NCBI GenBank assembly: GCA_002325245.1
Contig: DCRR01000001.1
Location: 3,951 to 67,950 of the forward strand
DNA length: 64,000 bases
Direction: 5' to 3'
Origin: Microbacteriaceae bacterium UBA1487
Lineage (GTDB): Bacteria > Actinomycetota > Actinomycetes > Actinomycetales > Microbacteriaceae
This document shows, in pieces, positions 16,646-25,717 of the stretch (positions within the stretch are counted from its first letter, which is position 1; every line of letters begins with the position of its first letter). The notes under the pieces were generated by a model that saw nothing but the letters and a program-made list of their open reading frames with translations, ran no database searches and was not told the DNA's origin. Both the position numbers and the translations under genes were made by a program.

Positions 16646-17454
16646 CGATCCAGGCGCCCGAAACCGTCCCCGTCGCGACGACGCGCGGCCGCGCCAAAGG
16701 TGGCTCGTCCTCGCTCGTCCCGCTCTACATCGCGACTTTCGTGATCGGCATCGGACTCTGGTGGCTCGCCGCGCTCTTCGCCGGCAACCGCCTCATCCCG
16801 ACGCCGCTCGAGGTCGTGCTGAATGGGTGGGAGGGTGCTTTGGACGGCTCGCTGTGGAGCAACACCTGGGCGAGTCTCGCCCGCGTGTTCACCGGCTTCG
16901 CGCTCGGCGTGCTGCTCGCCATTCCGGCGGGCTTCCTGATGGGCTGGTACCGCCTAGCCCGGGGCCTGTTCGAACCGTGGATCCAGTTCTTCCGCACTGT
17001 CCCGCCGCTGGCGCTCATTCCGCTCGTGATCGTGATCATCGGCATCGGCGAGGACGCCCGCGTCTTCGTGATCTTCCTGGCCTCCTTCCTGGCCTGCGTG
17101 CTCGCCACGTTCCAGGGGGTGCGCAACGCCGACGTCACGCTGATCAACGCCGCACGGGTGCTCGGGGCGAAGGACTTCACGATCTTCCTGCGCGTCGTCG
17201 TCCCGGCATCGACGCCGTTCATCTTCGTCGGCATGCGCATCGCGCTCGGCTCCGCGTGGGCGACGCTCGTGGCCTCGGAGCTGGTGGCGGCACCGACCGG
17301 GCTCGGCCGCATGATGCAGGCGGCCTCCCAGTTCCTCGACACCGAGCGGATCGTCGTCGGCATCATCATGATCGGCCTGCTCGGGTTCGTCATGGACCGT
17401 TTGCTGTTGTTGCTCGAACGGCGGCTCACCGCCTGGCAGGAGGTGCGCGCATGA
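16642..17454 (+). CDS. ABC transporter permease, SsuC/TauC type
   Basis: 270 residues. The protein has the binding-protein-dependent permease fold with about six helices, and the EAA loop (GVRNADVTLINAARVLGAKDFTIFLRVVVPASTPFIF) for contact with the ATPase. Its overall sequence matches the nitrate/sulfonate/taurine (SsuC/TauC/NrtB) subfamily rather than sugar permeases. It is translated by overlap with an upstream 11-codon leader, and its stop overlaps the ATPase start. It should import the substrate of the neighbouring sulfatase operon. Confidence 0.9.
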   Translation: MTIQAPETVPVATTRGRAKGGSSSLVPLYIATFVIGIGLWWLAALFAGNRLIPTPLEVVLNGWEGALDGSLWSNTWASLARVFTGFALGVLLAIPAGFLMGWYRLARGLFEPWIQFFRTVPPLALIPLVIVIIGIGEDARVFVIFLASFLACVLATFQGVRNADVTLINAARVLGAKDFTIFLRVVVPASTPFIFVGMRIALGSAWATLVASELVAAPTGLGRMMQAASQFLDTERIVVGIIMIGLLGFVMDRLLLLLERRLTAWQEVRA

Positions 17455-18212
17455 GCGCCATGATCGAGATCCGCGACGCGACCAAGATCTACGAGACGTC
17501 TCGTGGGACCACGGTCAGCCTCGACCACGTCAGCCTCGACGTCGAGGAGGGCGAATTCATCACCCTCGTCGGGCCGAGCGGCTGCGGCAAGAGCACCATG
17601 CTCAACCTGATTGCGGGTCTGCTGTCGCCGACCTCCGGGGACGTCGTCGTGCACGGCTCGCCGGTCAAAGGCCCCAGCCCCGACCGTGGTGTCATCTTCC
17701 AGCAGTACGCGCTGTTCCCCTGGCTCACGGCCAAGCAGAACGTCGAGTTCGGGCTGCGCCTGCAGAACCTGCCGAAGGAGGAGCGGTCGCGTCGTGCCGA
17801 CCACTACCTCGAACTCGTCGGCCTCCAGGACTTCGGCCACGCACTGCCGAAGGAGCTCTCGGGCGGAATGAAGCAGCGGTGCGCGATCGCGCGCGCCTAC
17901 GCGGTCAACCCGTCCCTGCTGCTCATGGACGAGCCGTTCGGGGCGCTGGACGCGCTGACGCGCGTTCAGATGCAGGACGAGCTTCTCCACACCTGGGAGC
18001 GCGATCGACGCACGATCGTGTTCATCACCCATGACGTCGACGAGGCCGTGTACCTCGCCAGTCGAGTCGTCGTCATGAGCCCGCGCCCGGGGCGCATCAG
18101 CGAGATCATCGACGTCCCACTGCCGTACCCCCGAAACGAGGAACTCCGTTTGTCGCCGGAGTTCGCCGAGATCCGCGCCCGAGTCTGGCGCGGAGTCCAC
18201 CACCGCGACTGA
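17451..18212 (+). CDS. ABC transporter ATP-binding protein, SsuB/TauB type
   Basis: 253 residues, a canonical ATPase. Walker A is GPSGCGKST, the Q-loop lies in VIFQQYALFPW, the signature is LSGGMKQR, Walker B is LLLMDEPFGALD, and the H-loop is FITHDVDEAVYLA. The tail PGRISEIIDVPLPYPR is characteristic of SsuB/TauB/NrtD members that import sulfonates, sulfate esters, nitrate or related anions. It overlaps the permease by four bases (ATGA). It powers the same importer. Confidence 0.92.
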   Translation: MSAMIEIRDATKIYETSRGTTVSLDHVSLDVEEGEFITLVGPSGCGKSTMLNLIAGLLSPTSGDVVVHGSPVKGPSPDRGVIFQQYALFPWLTAKQNVEFGLRLQNLPKEERSRRADHYLELVGLQDFGHALPKELSGGMKQRCAIARAYAVNPSLLLMDEPFGALDALTRVQMQDELLHTWERDRRTIVFITHDVDEAVYLASRVVVMSPRPGRISEIIDVPLPYPRNEELRLSPEFAEIRARVWRGVHHRD

Positions 18213-18240
18213 AACCCACATGAAGAAGGCAAGGGAGCCC

Positions 18241-19257
18241 ATGAATCACATGAAGAAGCTGGTCGCCGTCACGGCGACGCTCAGCGCCGCAGCACTGGTG
18301 CTGACCGGATGCAGCGCGACGTCGGCGGAAGGCGCCGGTGAGGACCGCGTGTCGCTCAACGTCGGCTACATCGACACGAGCGTCAACGGTGTCGGCGTCA
18401 TCGCGGTCGCCAACGAGCTCGGCCTCTGGGAGGAGGCGGGCATCGACGTCACGCTGACGCCGTTCACCAACGGGCCGACCCAGATCCAGGCGATGGCGAG
18501 CGGTTCTCTCGACATCGGCTACATCGGCGGCGGTGCGACCTGGATGCCCGCCTCGGGTCAGGCCACCATCATCACGCCCAACGAGTCCACGTTCGGCGAC
18601 TACCTGATCGCCTCGCCCGAATCGGGTGCGACGAGCATGAGCGACCTCAAGGGCCTCAGCGTCGGCGTTCCCGACGGCGGCTCGGGCGAGATGATCCTCT
18701 CGCTCGCGCTGGAAGAGGCGGGTCTCACCTTCGACGACATCGAGCGGGTTCCGCTCGACCCGCCGAGCGTGGTGTCGGCCTTCGTCTCGGGCCAGATCGA
18801 CGTCGCGGCGATCTTCTCGCCGCTCAGCGACCAGATCTTCGAGAGCGTGCCCGACGCGGTCGTGCTCGCGAACAACCGTGACTTCCCCGAGAACGAGTTC
18901 GTGGGCGCCTGGGTGGCGTCGAACGACGCGGTCGCGGACAAGTCGGAGGCGGTCGAGCGCTTCCTCGAGGTGTGGATCCAGGTCAACGACTACCGCATCG
19001 CGAACGTCGAGGAGAGCGTCGCGCTCGCAGCTGCCGAAGCCGGTGCGCCGGTCGACCAGCTCCGGGGGCAGGCCGACAACCTCGAGTGGTACCCGTCCGA
19101 GCAGATCCTCGCCGACAACGAGAGCGGCTTGACCTACGCGCGCTTCGACGCGCTCGTGGACCTGTTCGTCGAGCTCGGGCGCCTCGAGGAGAAAGCCGAC
19201 GCCACCACGTTCGTGAACATCGACCTCTACAACCAGGCGATGGCCGCGCTGCGATGA
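18241..19257 (+). CDS. ABC transporter substrate-binding lipoprotein, SsuA/TauA/NMT1 type
   Basis: 338 residues. A basic n-region and hydrophobic core end in the lipobox LTGC, so Cys25 should be lipidated and the protein anchored outside the membrane. The mature part (GYIDTSVNGVGVIAVANELGLWEEAGIDVTLTPF, IGYIGGGATWMPA, then the PDAVVLANN region) is that of the sulfonate/taurine/nitrate-binding NMT1/THI5-like family. The ATG at 18241 has AGGGAG just upstream; 18250 is another in-frame ATG. It precedes the oxidoreductase gene with a 4-bp overlap. The ligand is probably a small sulfated or sulfonated compound, by context only. Confidence 0.9.
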   Translation: MNHMKKLVAVTATLSAAALVLTGCSATSAEGAGEDRVSLNVGYIDTSVNGVGVIAVANELGLWEEAGIDVTLTPFTNGPTQIQAMASGSLDIGYIGGGATWMPASGQATIITPNESTFGDYLIASPESGATSMSDLKGLSVGVPDGGSGEMILSLALEEAGLTFDDIERVPLDPPSVVSAFVSGQIDVAAIFSPLSDQIFESVPDAVVLANNRDFPENEFVGAWVASNDAVADKSEAVERFLEVWIQVNDYRIANVEESVALAAAEAGAPVDQLRGQADNLEWYPSEQILADNESGLTYARFDALVDLFVELGRLEEKADATTFVNIDLYNQAMAALR

Positions 19258-20333
19258 CGAATCGGTCACGGGCACACGCCCGCATTGGAATCGTGGGCGC
19301 TGGGTTCGTGGCCGATTTCTACCTCCGGGCGCTGCAGCATGTGCGCGGTCACGATGTGACCGTGCTGGCTGCGCGCTCGGAGGCCAAGGGCCGCGAGGTC
19401 GCCGAACGCTACGGGGTCCCGAACGTCGTTGCGTCGACCTCGGAGCTCGTGGCACGCGACGACGTCGACCTGGTGATCGTCGCACTCCCGCACGACCTGC
19501 ACGTCGCCACCGTCGAGGAGATCGCCGCCGCCGGCAAGGCCGTCATCTGCACGAAGCCGCTCGGCCGGAACTCGGCCGAGGCGCGGCGCTGCCTGGAGGC
19601 CGTGGAGGCGGCGGGAGTCTGGCACGGCTATGCCGAGACCGAGGTGTTCGCGCCCGGGCTGGTGAAGGCCAAGCAGCTCGTCGACTCCGGAGCGATCGGC
19701 GACGTGCTCTCGGTCCGGGCGCGCGAAGCGCACGGGCACCCGCACGAGCACGCGCGGGACGCGGAGCGCATGGGCGGCGGGCCGCTGCGCGGTCTCGGCT
19801 GCCACTGCATCGCGATCGGGCGATGGTTCCTCGGCTACGAGCATCGCCCCGTCGAGGTTCTGGCCTGGGGAGACCGGCTCGTGCGCACCGATGTGACCAC
19901 GGAGGACTCCGCGGTCGCGCTCGTTCGATTCGACGACCGTCGCATCGTCCAGATCGAGACCGGCTGGAACCACGTCGCCGGATTGGACGTGCGCAACGAG
20001 ATCCACGGCTCGAAGGGCTGGATCGGCACCGATGAGACCGGTGAGACCGGCATCCGTGCTTTCGCCGGCCAGTCGGCCGGCTACGTGCTCGAAAAAGCGG
20101 GCGCCGAGACCGGATGGGTCACCCCGGTGCCCGACGAGCCTTGGACCTACGGCTACCACGCCGAAATGGCACACTTCGTCGAGAGTTTTCTCGCCGGTCG
20201 TGCGCCGCGACAGACCCTGACCGACGGCTACATCGACAACGCCGTCATCGATGCCGCGTACCGTGCCATCGAATCCGGAACCTGGGAATCCATTGATCTG
20301 TCGGCGCTGGACGGCGCCGCCCCGACGAAGTGA
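19254..20333 (+). CDS. Gfo/Idh/MocA-family oxidoreductase
   Basis: 359 residues. The N-terminal Rossmann fold has IGIVGAGFVADFYLRAL and the later CTKPLGRN motif, with the conserved Lys-Pro that positions the substrate hydroxyl, then the C-terminal beta domain. Family members oxidise sugars, inositols or amino sugars with NAD(P)+. Its place between importer and sulfatase suggests that it acts on the desulfated alcohol or sugar, or on the sulfated compound itself. It overlaps both neighbours (ATGA upstream, GTGA or nearby downstream), so the order is a single translated unit. Confidence 0.88.
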   Translation: MTNRSRAHARIGIVGAGFVADFYLRALQHVRGHDVTVLAARSEAKGREVAERYGVPNVVASTSELVARDDVDLVIVALPHDLHVATVEEIAAAGKAVICTKPLGRNSAEARRCLEAVEAAGVWHGYAETEVFAPGLVKAKQLVDSGAIGDVLSVRAREAHGHPHEHARDAERMGGGPLRGLGCHCIAIGRWFLGYEHRPVEVLAWGDRLVRTDVTTEDSAVALVRFDDRRIVQIETGWNHVAGLDVRNEIHGSKGWIGTDETGETGIRAFAGQSAGYVLEKAGAETGWVTPVPDEPWTYGYHAEMAHFVESFLAGRAPRQTLTDGYIDNAVIDAAYRAIESGTWESIDLSALDGAAPTK

Positions 20334-20338
20334 AGAGA

Positions 20339-21769
20339 ATGAGTTCGAAACGCCCCAACATCGTCGTCGTCCTCACCGATGACCACGCATCGCATGCGAT
20401 CTCCGCGTACGGCTCGGTCGTCAACCAGACGCCGCGCATCGATGAGATCGCCGAGAACGGCGTGCGATTCGAGAACTGCTTTGCGACGAATGCGCTGTGC
20501 TCGCCGAGCCGTGCGAGCATTCTGACGGGCACCTACAGCCACATCAACGGGGTCTCGACGCTCGTGACGCCGCTCGACGCCAGCCAGCCGACCTTCATCT
20601 CGCAGCTCAAGGCGGCCGGGTACCGCACCGCCATGGTCGGCAAGTGGCACATGGGCGACGGTGAGGGGCACAACCCCGAAGGCTTCGACTACTGGGATGT
20701 TCTCATCGAGCAGGGCGAGTACCACAACCCGAATCTCCTCAACGAAGACGGGCTGCGCAGCGTCCCCGGCTACGCGACGGACATCATCACCGACCTCTCG
20801 ATGGAGTGGGTCGAGAGCCTCGGCGGCGACGAGCCGTGGTGTGTTCTGATCTGGCACAAGGCGCCCCACCGGCCGTGGGAGCCGGACGAGAAGCACCGCG
20901 ACATGTACACCGACCCGATCCCCGTCCCGGCGACGTTCCACGACGACTACGCGACGCGCACGGCGTCGGCGCGTCGCGCGGCGATGCGGATCGCCGAGCA
21001 CTTGAACATGGACGACCTCAAGGTTCCGCCGCCCGCGGGGCTGAGCTACGAGGAGGAGGCGCTCTGGAAGTACCAGCGCTACATGGAGGACTACCTCCGT
21101 TGTGTCGCGAGCGTCGACGACAATGTGGGCCGCGTCACCGACTGGCTGCGCGAGCGCGGCGAGTTCGACGACACCCTGCTGATGTACTGCTCAGACCAGG
21201 GGTTCTTCCTCGGCGATCACGGCTGGTTCGACAAGCGCTTCATGTACGAGGAGTCGCTGCGCATGCCGCTGGTGTTGTCGTACCCTCGCGCGGTGCCCGC
21301 CGGGCAGGTGCATGACGGCATCGTCACCAACGTCGACTTCGCCCGCACGATCCTCGAGTTCGCCGGCGTCGAGACGCATGAGCGGATGCAGGGCCGCAGC
21401 TTCGCCGGCGACATCGCCACCGAGATCGAGGCGCTGCCCGCGGCGGAGGGCATGTACTACCGCTACTGGGAGCACGACGACATCTTCCACAACGCGCCCG
21501 CGCACTACGGCTACCGCAGCGACCGGTACAAGATCATCTACTACTACAACGACGGTCTAGGCATTCCGGGAACCGGTCCGTTCACGTATCCGGCGGAATG
21601 GGAGCTGTTCGACCTGCAGGAGGATCCCGACGAGCTGAACAATGTGTTCCACGATCCGGCCTACGTCTCGATCCGCGAGGACATGATCGCCCGTCTGGCG
21701 GCGGCCCAGCGCGAACTCGGCGACACGCCGCACCCCAGTCAGGAATTGGGCTCCGGCACCCGCCCGTGA
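20339..21769 (+). CDS. Cys-type sulfatase (formylglycine-dependent), cytosolic
   Basis: 476 residues from the ATG at 20339; a GTG at 20330 overlapping the previous stop is an alternative. The N-terminal metal site LTDDH is followed by the sulfatase signature CSPSR (Cys54 to Arg58), in which Cys is converted to formylglycine. GKWHMG and DQGFFLGDHGWFDK supply further active-site Lys, His, Asp and Asn-like positions. There is no signal peptide, so substrates must first be imported. The sequence resembles arylsulfatase/N-sulfoglucosamine-sulfatase-type members, but the substrate is not resolved. A dedicated maturation enzyme lies two genes downstream. Confidence 0.92.
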   Translation: MSSKRPNIVVVLTDDHASHAISAYGSVVNQTPRIDEIAENGVRFENCFATNALCSPSRASILTGTYSHINGVSTLVTPLDASQPTFISQLKAAGYRTAMVGKWHMGDGEGHNPEGFDYWDVLIEQGEYHNPNLLNEDGLRSVPGYATDIITDLSMEWVESLGGDEPWCVLIWHKAPHRPWEPDEKHRDMYTDPIPVPATFHDDYATRTASARRAAMRIAEHLNMDDLKVPPPAGLSYEEEALWKYQRYMEDYLRCVASVDDNVGRVTDWLRERGEFDDTLLMYCSDQGFFLGDHGWFDKRFMYEESLRMPLVLSYPRAVPAGQVHDGIVTNVDFARTILEFAGVETHERMQGRSFAGDIATEIEALPAAEGMYYRYWEHDDIFHNAPAHYGYRSDRYKIIYYYNDGLGIPGTGPFTYPAEWELFDLQEDPDELNNVFHDPAYVSIREDMIARLAAAQRELGDTPHPSQELGSGTRP

Positions 21770-22527
21770 CCGATGCCGCGTGGCTCGTGCCGACGCTCGC
21801 GGCGGTCGCCGTGTTCGTCGGTGCGGCGCTGCAGCAGCTCACCGGGGTGGGTTTCGCACTGGTCGTTGCGCCGTTCCTGGTGCTGCTGCTGGGCCCGGTT
21901 GAAGGCGTGCTGCTGGTCAACGCCGGCGGAGCGCTCACGTCGGCGGTGATTCTCGCGGGGACTTTTCGCGAGGTCGATTGGCGGAGCTTTCTCTCGCTGG
22001 CGCCGCCGGCCCTTGTGGGCGTCGTCGTCGGCGCTCTGATCGTCGGGGTGATCCCCGCGGCGGGTCTCGACATCGGAGTGGGGGTGCTCGTTCTGCTCGC
22101 GATCGCGGTGCTCGCCGTCACGCCCGACCTCGCCTTCTCTGACCGTCGGCGGTACGCGGTGATCGCGGGTTTCGCCAGTGGCGCGATGAACGCGACAGCG
22201 GGGCTCGCCGGCCCCGCGATCACCGTGTATGGACTGGGTCGCGGTTGGCGGCCTGGTGTCTTCCGGTCGACCGTTCAGGCGTTCTTCCTTGCGCTCGCGC
22301 TCGCGGCGATCGCCGCGAAGCTGCTCAGCGGTGTCGCTGTGCTCCCCAATCTCACGTTCGTGATGCTGCTGGGACTGGCGGCATCGTGCCTTGTGGGGCT
22401 CGCGACCGGGGTGGCGGTGTCGAAGCTCGTCAGCGCGCGATGGATCCGCGTACTCCTGCTCGTGCTCTCCGGCCTCGGGGGACTCGGCACGCTCCTGCGC
22501 GGAGCGCTGGAGTTGGCGAGCGCCTAG
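21766..22527 (+). CDS. TauE/SafE-family anion exporter
   Basis: 253 residues from the GTG overlapping the sulfatase stop (GTGA). It is almost entirely hydrophobic, with about eight helices and the internally duplicated G-rich TauE plan (FVGAALQQLTGVGFALVVAPFL; GFASGAMNATAGLAGPAITVYGL). TauE/SafE proteins are associated with export of sulfite, sulfoacetate or similar anions. In this operon it would relieve the cell of the sulfate or sulfite released inside by the sulfatase; this is inference from context. Confidence 0.9.
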   Translation: MTDAAWLVPTLAAVAVFVGAALQQLTGVGFALVVAPFLVLLLGPVEGVLLVNAGGALTSAVILAGTFREVDWRSFLSLAPPALVGVVVGALIVGVIPAAGLDIGVGVLVLLAIAVLAVTPDLAFSDRRRYAVIAGFASGAMNATAGLAGPAITVYGLGRGWRPGVFRSTVQAFFLALALAAIAAKLLSGVAVLPNLTFVMLLGLAASCLVGLATGVAVSKLVSARWIRVLLLVLSGLGGLGTLLRGALELASA

Positions 22528-22563
22528 TCTGGATGGATCGAGAAGAAGGCGGGTTCTGCGCAG

Positions 22564-23475
22564 ATGACGGGCGGTGCGGCGGTTGACGCCGGTGACATGG
22601 TTCGGCTCGACGGCGGCACGTTTCGGATGGGCTCCGAGGCGTTCTACCCGGAGGAGGGGCCCGTGGTCGAGGTCACGGTGAAGCCCTTCGAGATCGATCG
22701 CTACGCGGTCACCAACCGGCAGTTCGCCGAGTTCGTCGACGAGACCGGGTATGTGACGGTCGCCGAGCGACCGCTCGACCCGGTCGAGTTCCCCGGAGCC
22801 GATCTGGCCAGCCTCGAACCGGGCTCGCTCGTCTTCACGCCGACCGAGGGCCCGGTCGACCTTCGCAACTGGCGGCAGTGGTGGCGCTGGGTTCCCGGGG
22901 CGTCGTGGCGGCATCCGCAGGGCCCCGACAGCACGATCGACGACCGGCTCGAGCATCCGGTGGTGCAGGTCGCCTACCCGGATGCCGCGAGCTACGCCGC
23001 CTGGGCGGGCAAGCGCCTGCCGACGGAGGCCGAGTGGGAGTTCGCCGCGCGCGGCGGTCTCGACGGGGCTACGTTCGCCTGGGGCGAGGAGGCGAACCAG
23101 CGCGAGGAGCCGTTCGCGAACACCTGGCAGGGGCGCTTCCCGTACCTCAACACGGGCGCGCGCGGCTGGGTTGGCACGGCGCCGGTGGGCTCGTTCCCGC
23201 CGAATGCCTTCGGACTCTACGAGATGACCGGCAACACCTGGGAGTGGACGGCGGATGCGTGGGAGGACACCCACACGACGCCGGTCACCTCGTGCGGCTG
23301 CAGCCCGAATGCCGCCGCGGTGAGCGACCGTCCCGATCCCCGCTCGCGTCGCGTCACCAAGGGCGGATCGCATCTCTGCGCCCCCGAGTACTGCCTGCGC
23401 TATCGTCCCGCTGCGCGCTCGGCGCAGACGGAGGACTCGTCCACGACGCACCTCGGGTTCCGCTGCGCGCGCTGA
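22564..23475 (+). CDS. Formylglycine-generating enzyme (sulfatase-activating SUMF1-type)
   Basis: 303 residues with no signal peptide. The whole FGE-sulfatase domain is present: [22 protein letters not shown] at the start, VSYxDA-like [35 protein letters not shown] in the middle, ENTWEW-like [11 protein letters not shown], and near the C-terminus the key pair in [18 protein letters not shown]. Two cysteines with the four-residue spacing of aerobic, copper-dependent FGE are present, so it should be active rather than a structural homologue. It oxidises Cys54 of the operon's sulfatase to formylglycine. Confidence 0.93.
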   Translation: MTGGAAVDAGDMVRLDGGTFRMGSEAFYPEEGPVVEVTVKPFEIDRYAVTNRQFAEFVDETGYVTVAERPLDPVEFPGADLASLEPGSLVFTPTEGPVDLRNWRQWWRWVPGASWRHPQGPDSTIDDRLEHPVVQVAYPDAASYAAWAGKRLPTEAEWEFAARGGLDGATFAWGEEANQREEPFANTWQGRFPYLNTGARGWVGTAPVGSFPPNAFGLYEMTGNTWEWTADAWEDTHTTPVTSCGCSPNAAAVSDRPDPRSRRVTKGGSHLCAPEYCLRYRPAARSAQTEDSSTTHLGFRCAR

Positions 23476-23507
23476 ACCGCCATGACTCCCGTGCGGGAGA
23501 CTTCGGC

Positions 23508-23549
23508 CGGTGCCCGCCGCCGTGGCCCTGATCCACGGGGCGGGCACCG
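23508..23549 (+). terminator. Strong hairpin ending the sulfatase operon
   Basis: CGGTGCCCG at 23508-23516 pairs with CGGGCACCG at 23541-23549, and an inner CCGTGG pairs with CCACGG. The tract CCTTTGCTCT follows. The position, 32 bp after the activating-enzyme stop and facing the convergent anti-sigma-like gene, suits an intrinsic terminator. Confidence 0.75.
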
Positions 23550-23599
23550 CCTTTGCTCTGCGAAGACCGAGAACTGGGCTCGATTTCCGGCTAGATTCC

Positions 23600-24148
23600 T
23601 CACACCCCTGAGTCGGAATCCCATGCCGCGAGACCCAGGGTCCCGCAGAGTTCTTCGGGCGTCAGCCCTTCCCGGAGGGGAAAGACCAACGCGAGTCGTG
23701 TCGATTTGGCGCAGGCCACCAGCGCGGGCATCTCGCGGGTCGCGGTCGCCGTCGTGGTCGCGCTCGCGTGAGCCGAGCGGCTGAGCTCGCCCGACTCCCA
23801 GGGCTCAGCGCACAGTTCGATCGGCGACATCTCGGTGAGCCGGTCGGCGACGCCGATGAACTGGGAGGCGCGGGTGTCGACGACCTGCACGGACCGTGAC
23901 GAGAGATCGGGGGCTTCGTAGCACCACGCTGTCGTGGCGGCGTCAGAGTAGGCGTTGGCGACGCCGATGGCCCCTGCGGTCAAGGCGACGGCCGCCGAGG
24001 CCGCGATGCCGACCGCGAGCAGGCGCCGGCGACGGCCGGGGAGCGGCAGGTCGACCATCATGTGCTCCGCTCGCGCGGAGGCGAGCACGCGGGCGCGCAC
24101 CGGGGCCAGCTGGCTCCGGATCTCGTTGTCGTTCGGGAGGCGGGTCAT
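23600..24148 (-). CDS. Membrane protein paired with ECF sigma factor, putative anti-sigma
   Basis: 182 residues. There is a short cytoplasmic N-terminus (about 40 residues, ending in a basic GRRRR run), one hydrophobic helix (LLAVGIAASAAVALTAGAIGV), then about 115 residues outside containing four cysteines. Its ATG overlaps the stop of the sigma-factor gene by four bases (ATGA), the usual sigma/anti-sigma organisation. It lacks the H-x3-C-x2-C zinc motif of typical anti-sigma factors, so the role is inferred from position only. I recognise no named family. Confidence 0.55.
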   Translation of the reverse strand: MTRLPNDNEIRSQLAPVRARVLASARAEHMMVDLPLPGRRRRLLAVGIAASAAVALTAGAIGVANAYSDAATTAWCYEAPDLSSRSVQVVDTRASQFIGVADRLTEMSPIELCAEPWESGELSRSAHASATTTATATREMPALVACAKSTRLALVFPLREGLTPEELCGTLGLAAWDSDSGV

Positions 24149-24792
24149 GACACGCTCTCCTCGGCGGCGGCGGCGGCGGCGGCGCCGCGTTGGCGTCGCA
24201 GGCGCTCGCGACTGCGCTGCACGCGCTTGGTGACGCTGCTGACGCTGATCCCGAGTTCGTTCGCGGCTTCGCGGTAGGAGCGGCCCTCGTAGAGGCACAG
24301 CTCGACGACGCGCCGATCGGTGGCGCTCAGGTGGTTGATCGCCTCGAACACCCACTCGAGCTCTTCCACGTCGGCGAGATGCTCGCGGTCGAGCGACTCC
24401 GCCCCGCGGTTGGCAATGTGCTCATCGAGCGGGAGGCAGGCGTGCTTCGCCATGATGCGGCGCAGATTCTGGGCGTGGTACCGGCAGGTGACGAGGAGCC
24501 AGGGCAGCATCGAAGCGTCGATGAGTCGTATCTCGGACAGCTTCTTCCACGCCGTCACGAACGTCTCCTGAACGAGTTCCTGAGCGCTCACCACGTCGTG
24601 GGTCTGTGCGTATGCGAATCGGTACACAGCGATGGAATGCCGGTCGAACAGTTCGCCGAAAGCCCGATCGTCGTGCGCGAGCGCGCGACGGATCAGGTCG
24701 ACGTCGGGGTCCACGTCTTCACCTCCACTATGTAGTGTCCCGATCTCCGGAATCGTGACACCTCGCGAATAGAAATCTCCGAGAAGTCTCAC
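24145..24792 (-). CDS. ECF-type RNA polymerase sigma factor
   Basis: 215 residues. Region 2 reads LIRRALAHDDRAFGELFDRHSIAVYRFAYAQTHDVVSAQELVQETFVTAWKKL, with the conserved D-A-x-E-L-V-Q-E-T-F run. Region 4 shows LSATDRRVVELCLYEGRSYREAANELGISVSSVTKRVQRSRERLR. The GTG at 24792 has AGGA upstream at proper spacing. A downstream membrane protein overlaps its stop. It is divergent from a two-component system. The AT-rich 24740-24850 stretch upstream probably carries its promoter. Confidence 0.92.
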   Translation of the reverse strand: MRLLGDFYSRGVTIPEIGTLHSGGEDVDPDVDLIRRALAHDDRAFGELFDRHSIAVYRFAYAQTHDVVSAQELVQETFVTAWKKLSEIRLIDASMLPWLLVTCRYHAQNLRRIMAKHACLPLDEHIANRGAESLDREHLADVEELEWVFEAINHLSATDRRVVELCLYEGRSYREAANELGISVSSVTKRVQRSRERLRRQRGAAAAAAAEESVS

Positions 24793-24988
24793 AGATTTCC
24801 TGATGGAACTTCATCAATTGCACAATTCGATTGACTAATTATGCCCTGTTTCACGGGAGGCCCCGGTCGCGGCGGAATTCGACCGCGCAGCGGCGGCATC
24901 GGTCGCGCAGGGCAGGCGTTCCGGCGCGCCAGCGGGCTCCGCGCCACGGACACAGTTGATCCATAGACTTCTGCGCTTGGCTGTCCTC

Positions 24989-25717
24989 ATGACACTTGCA
25001 GCACCCGCTCTGCGGCACCCCGATGGCTCCCCGGTTCGCGCCCTCGTCGTCGACGACGAGGCGAGCCTGGGCGACCTGATGCGCATGGCGCTGCGCGCCG
25101 AGGGGTGGGAGGCGCGCGCCGTCGAAGACGGCCACACCGCGCTGCGGGTCGCCCGCGAGTTCAATCCCGACGTCATCGTCCTCGACGTGATGATGCCCGG
25201 AATCGACGGGCTGCAGGTGCTGCAGCGGCTTCGAGCATCGGGAAACGACGCGCCCGTGCTGTTCCTCACCGCGAAGGACGGCGTCGACGATCGCATCGCG
25301 GGCCTCACCGCCGGAGGCGACGACTACGTGACGAAGCCGTTCAGTCTGGAAGAGGTCGTCGCCCGGCTGCGCGGCCTGGTGCGTCGCACGATGGTGGGCG
25401 CGACGGTCGACAACGGCCCCGAGATCCGCGTCGGCGACCTGGTGCTGAACGAGGAGAGCTACGAGGTGCGTCGAGGTGACGTCTCGATCGATCTCACCGC
25501 GACCGAGTTCGAGCTGCTGCGCTTCCTGATGCGCAACCCGCGGCGTGTGCTCAGTCGCGAGCAGATCCTCGATCGAGTGTGGAGCTATGACTTCGGCGGC
25601 AAGTCGAGCGTCGTGGAGCTCTACATCTCGTACCTCCGCAAGAAGATCGATGTGCTCGGCGATCCGATGATCCACACCGTGCGCTCGGTCGGCTACGTCC
25701 TGAAGCCGGCCTCGTGA
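24989..25717 (+). CDS. Two-component response regulator, OmpR/PhoB type
   Basis: 242 residues. The receiver domain has the acidic pair VVDDE, the phosphoacceptor in VIVLDVMMPGIDG and the conserved FLTAKDG/ TKPF Lys. The C-terminal winged helix (SIDLTATEFELLRFLMRNPRRVLSREQIL...) is of OmpR/PhoB type. I chose the ATG at 24989; a TTG at 24956 would add eleven unlikely residues. Its stop overlaps the sensor-kinase GTG, so the two are cotranslated. The stimulus is unknown. Related MtrA/TrcR-type systems act in envelope stress. Confidence 0.92.
   Translation: MTLAAPALRHPDGSPVRALVVDDEASLGDLMRMALRAEGWEARAVEDGHTALRVAREFNPDVIVLDVMMPGIDGLQVLQRLRASGNDAPVLFLTAKDGVDDRIAGLTAGGDDYVTKPFSLEEVVARLRGLVRRTMVGATVDNGPEIRVGDLVLNEESYEVRRGDVSIDLTATEFELLRFLMRNPRRVLSREQILDRVWSYDFGGKSSVVELYISYLRKKIDVLGDPMIHTVRSVGYVLKPAS

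Noticed and set aside
15426..23475. Sulfoquinovose or sulfolactate degradation pathway
   Set aside because: No sulfoquinovosidase, aldolase, or sulfo-specific dehydrogenase is present; only a sulfatase and a generic oxidoreductase are.
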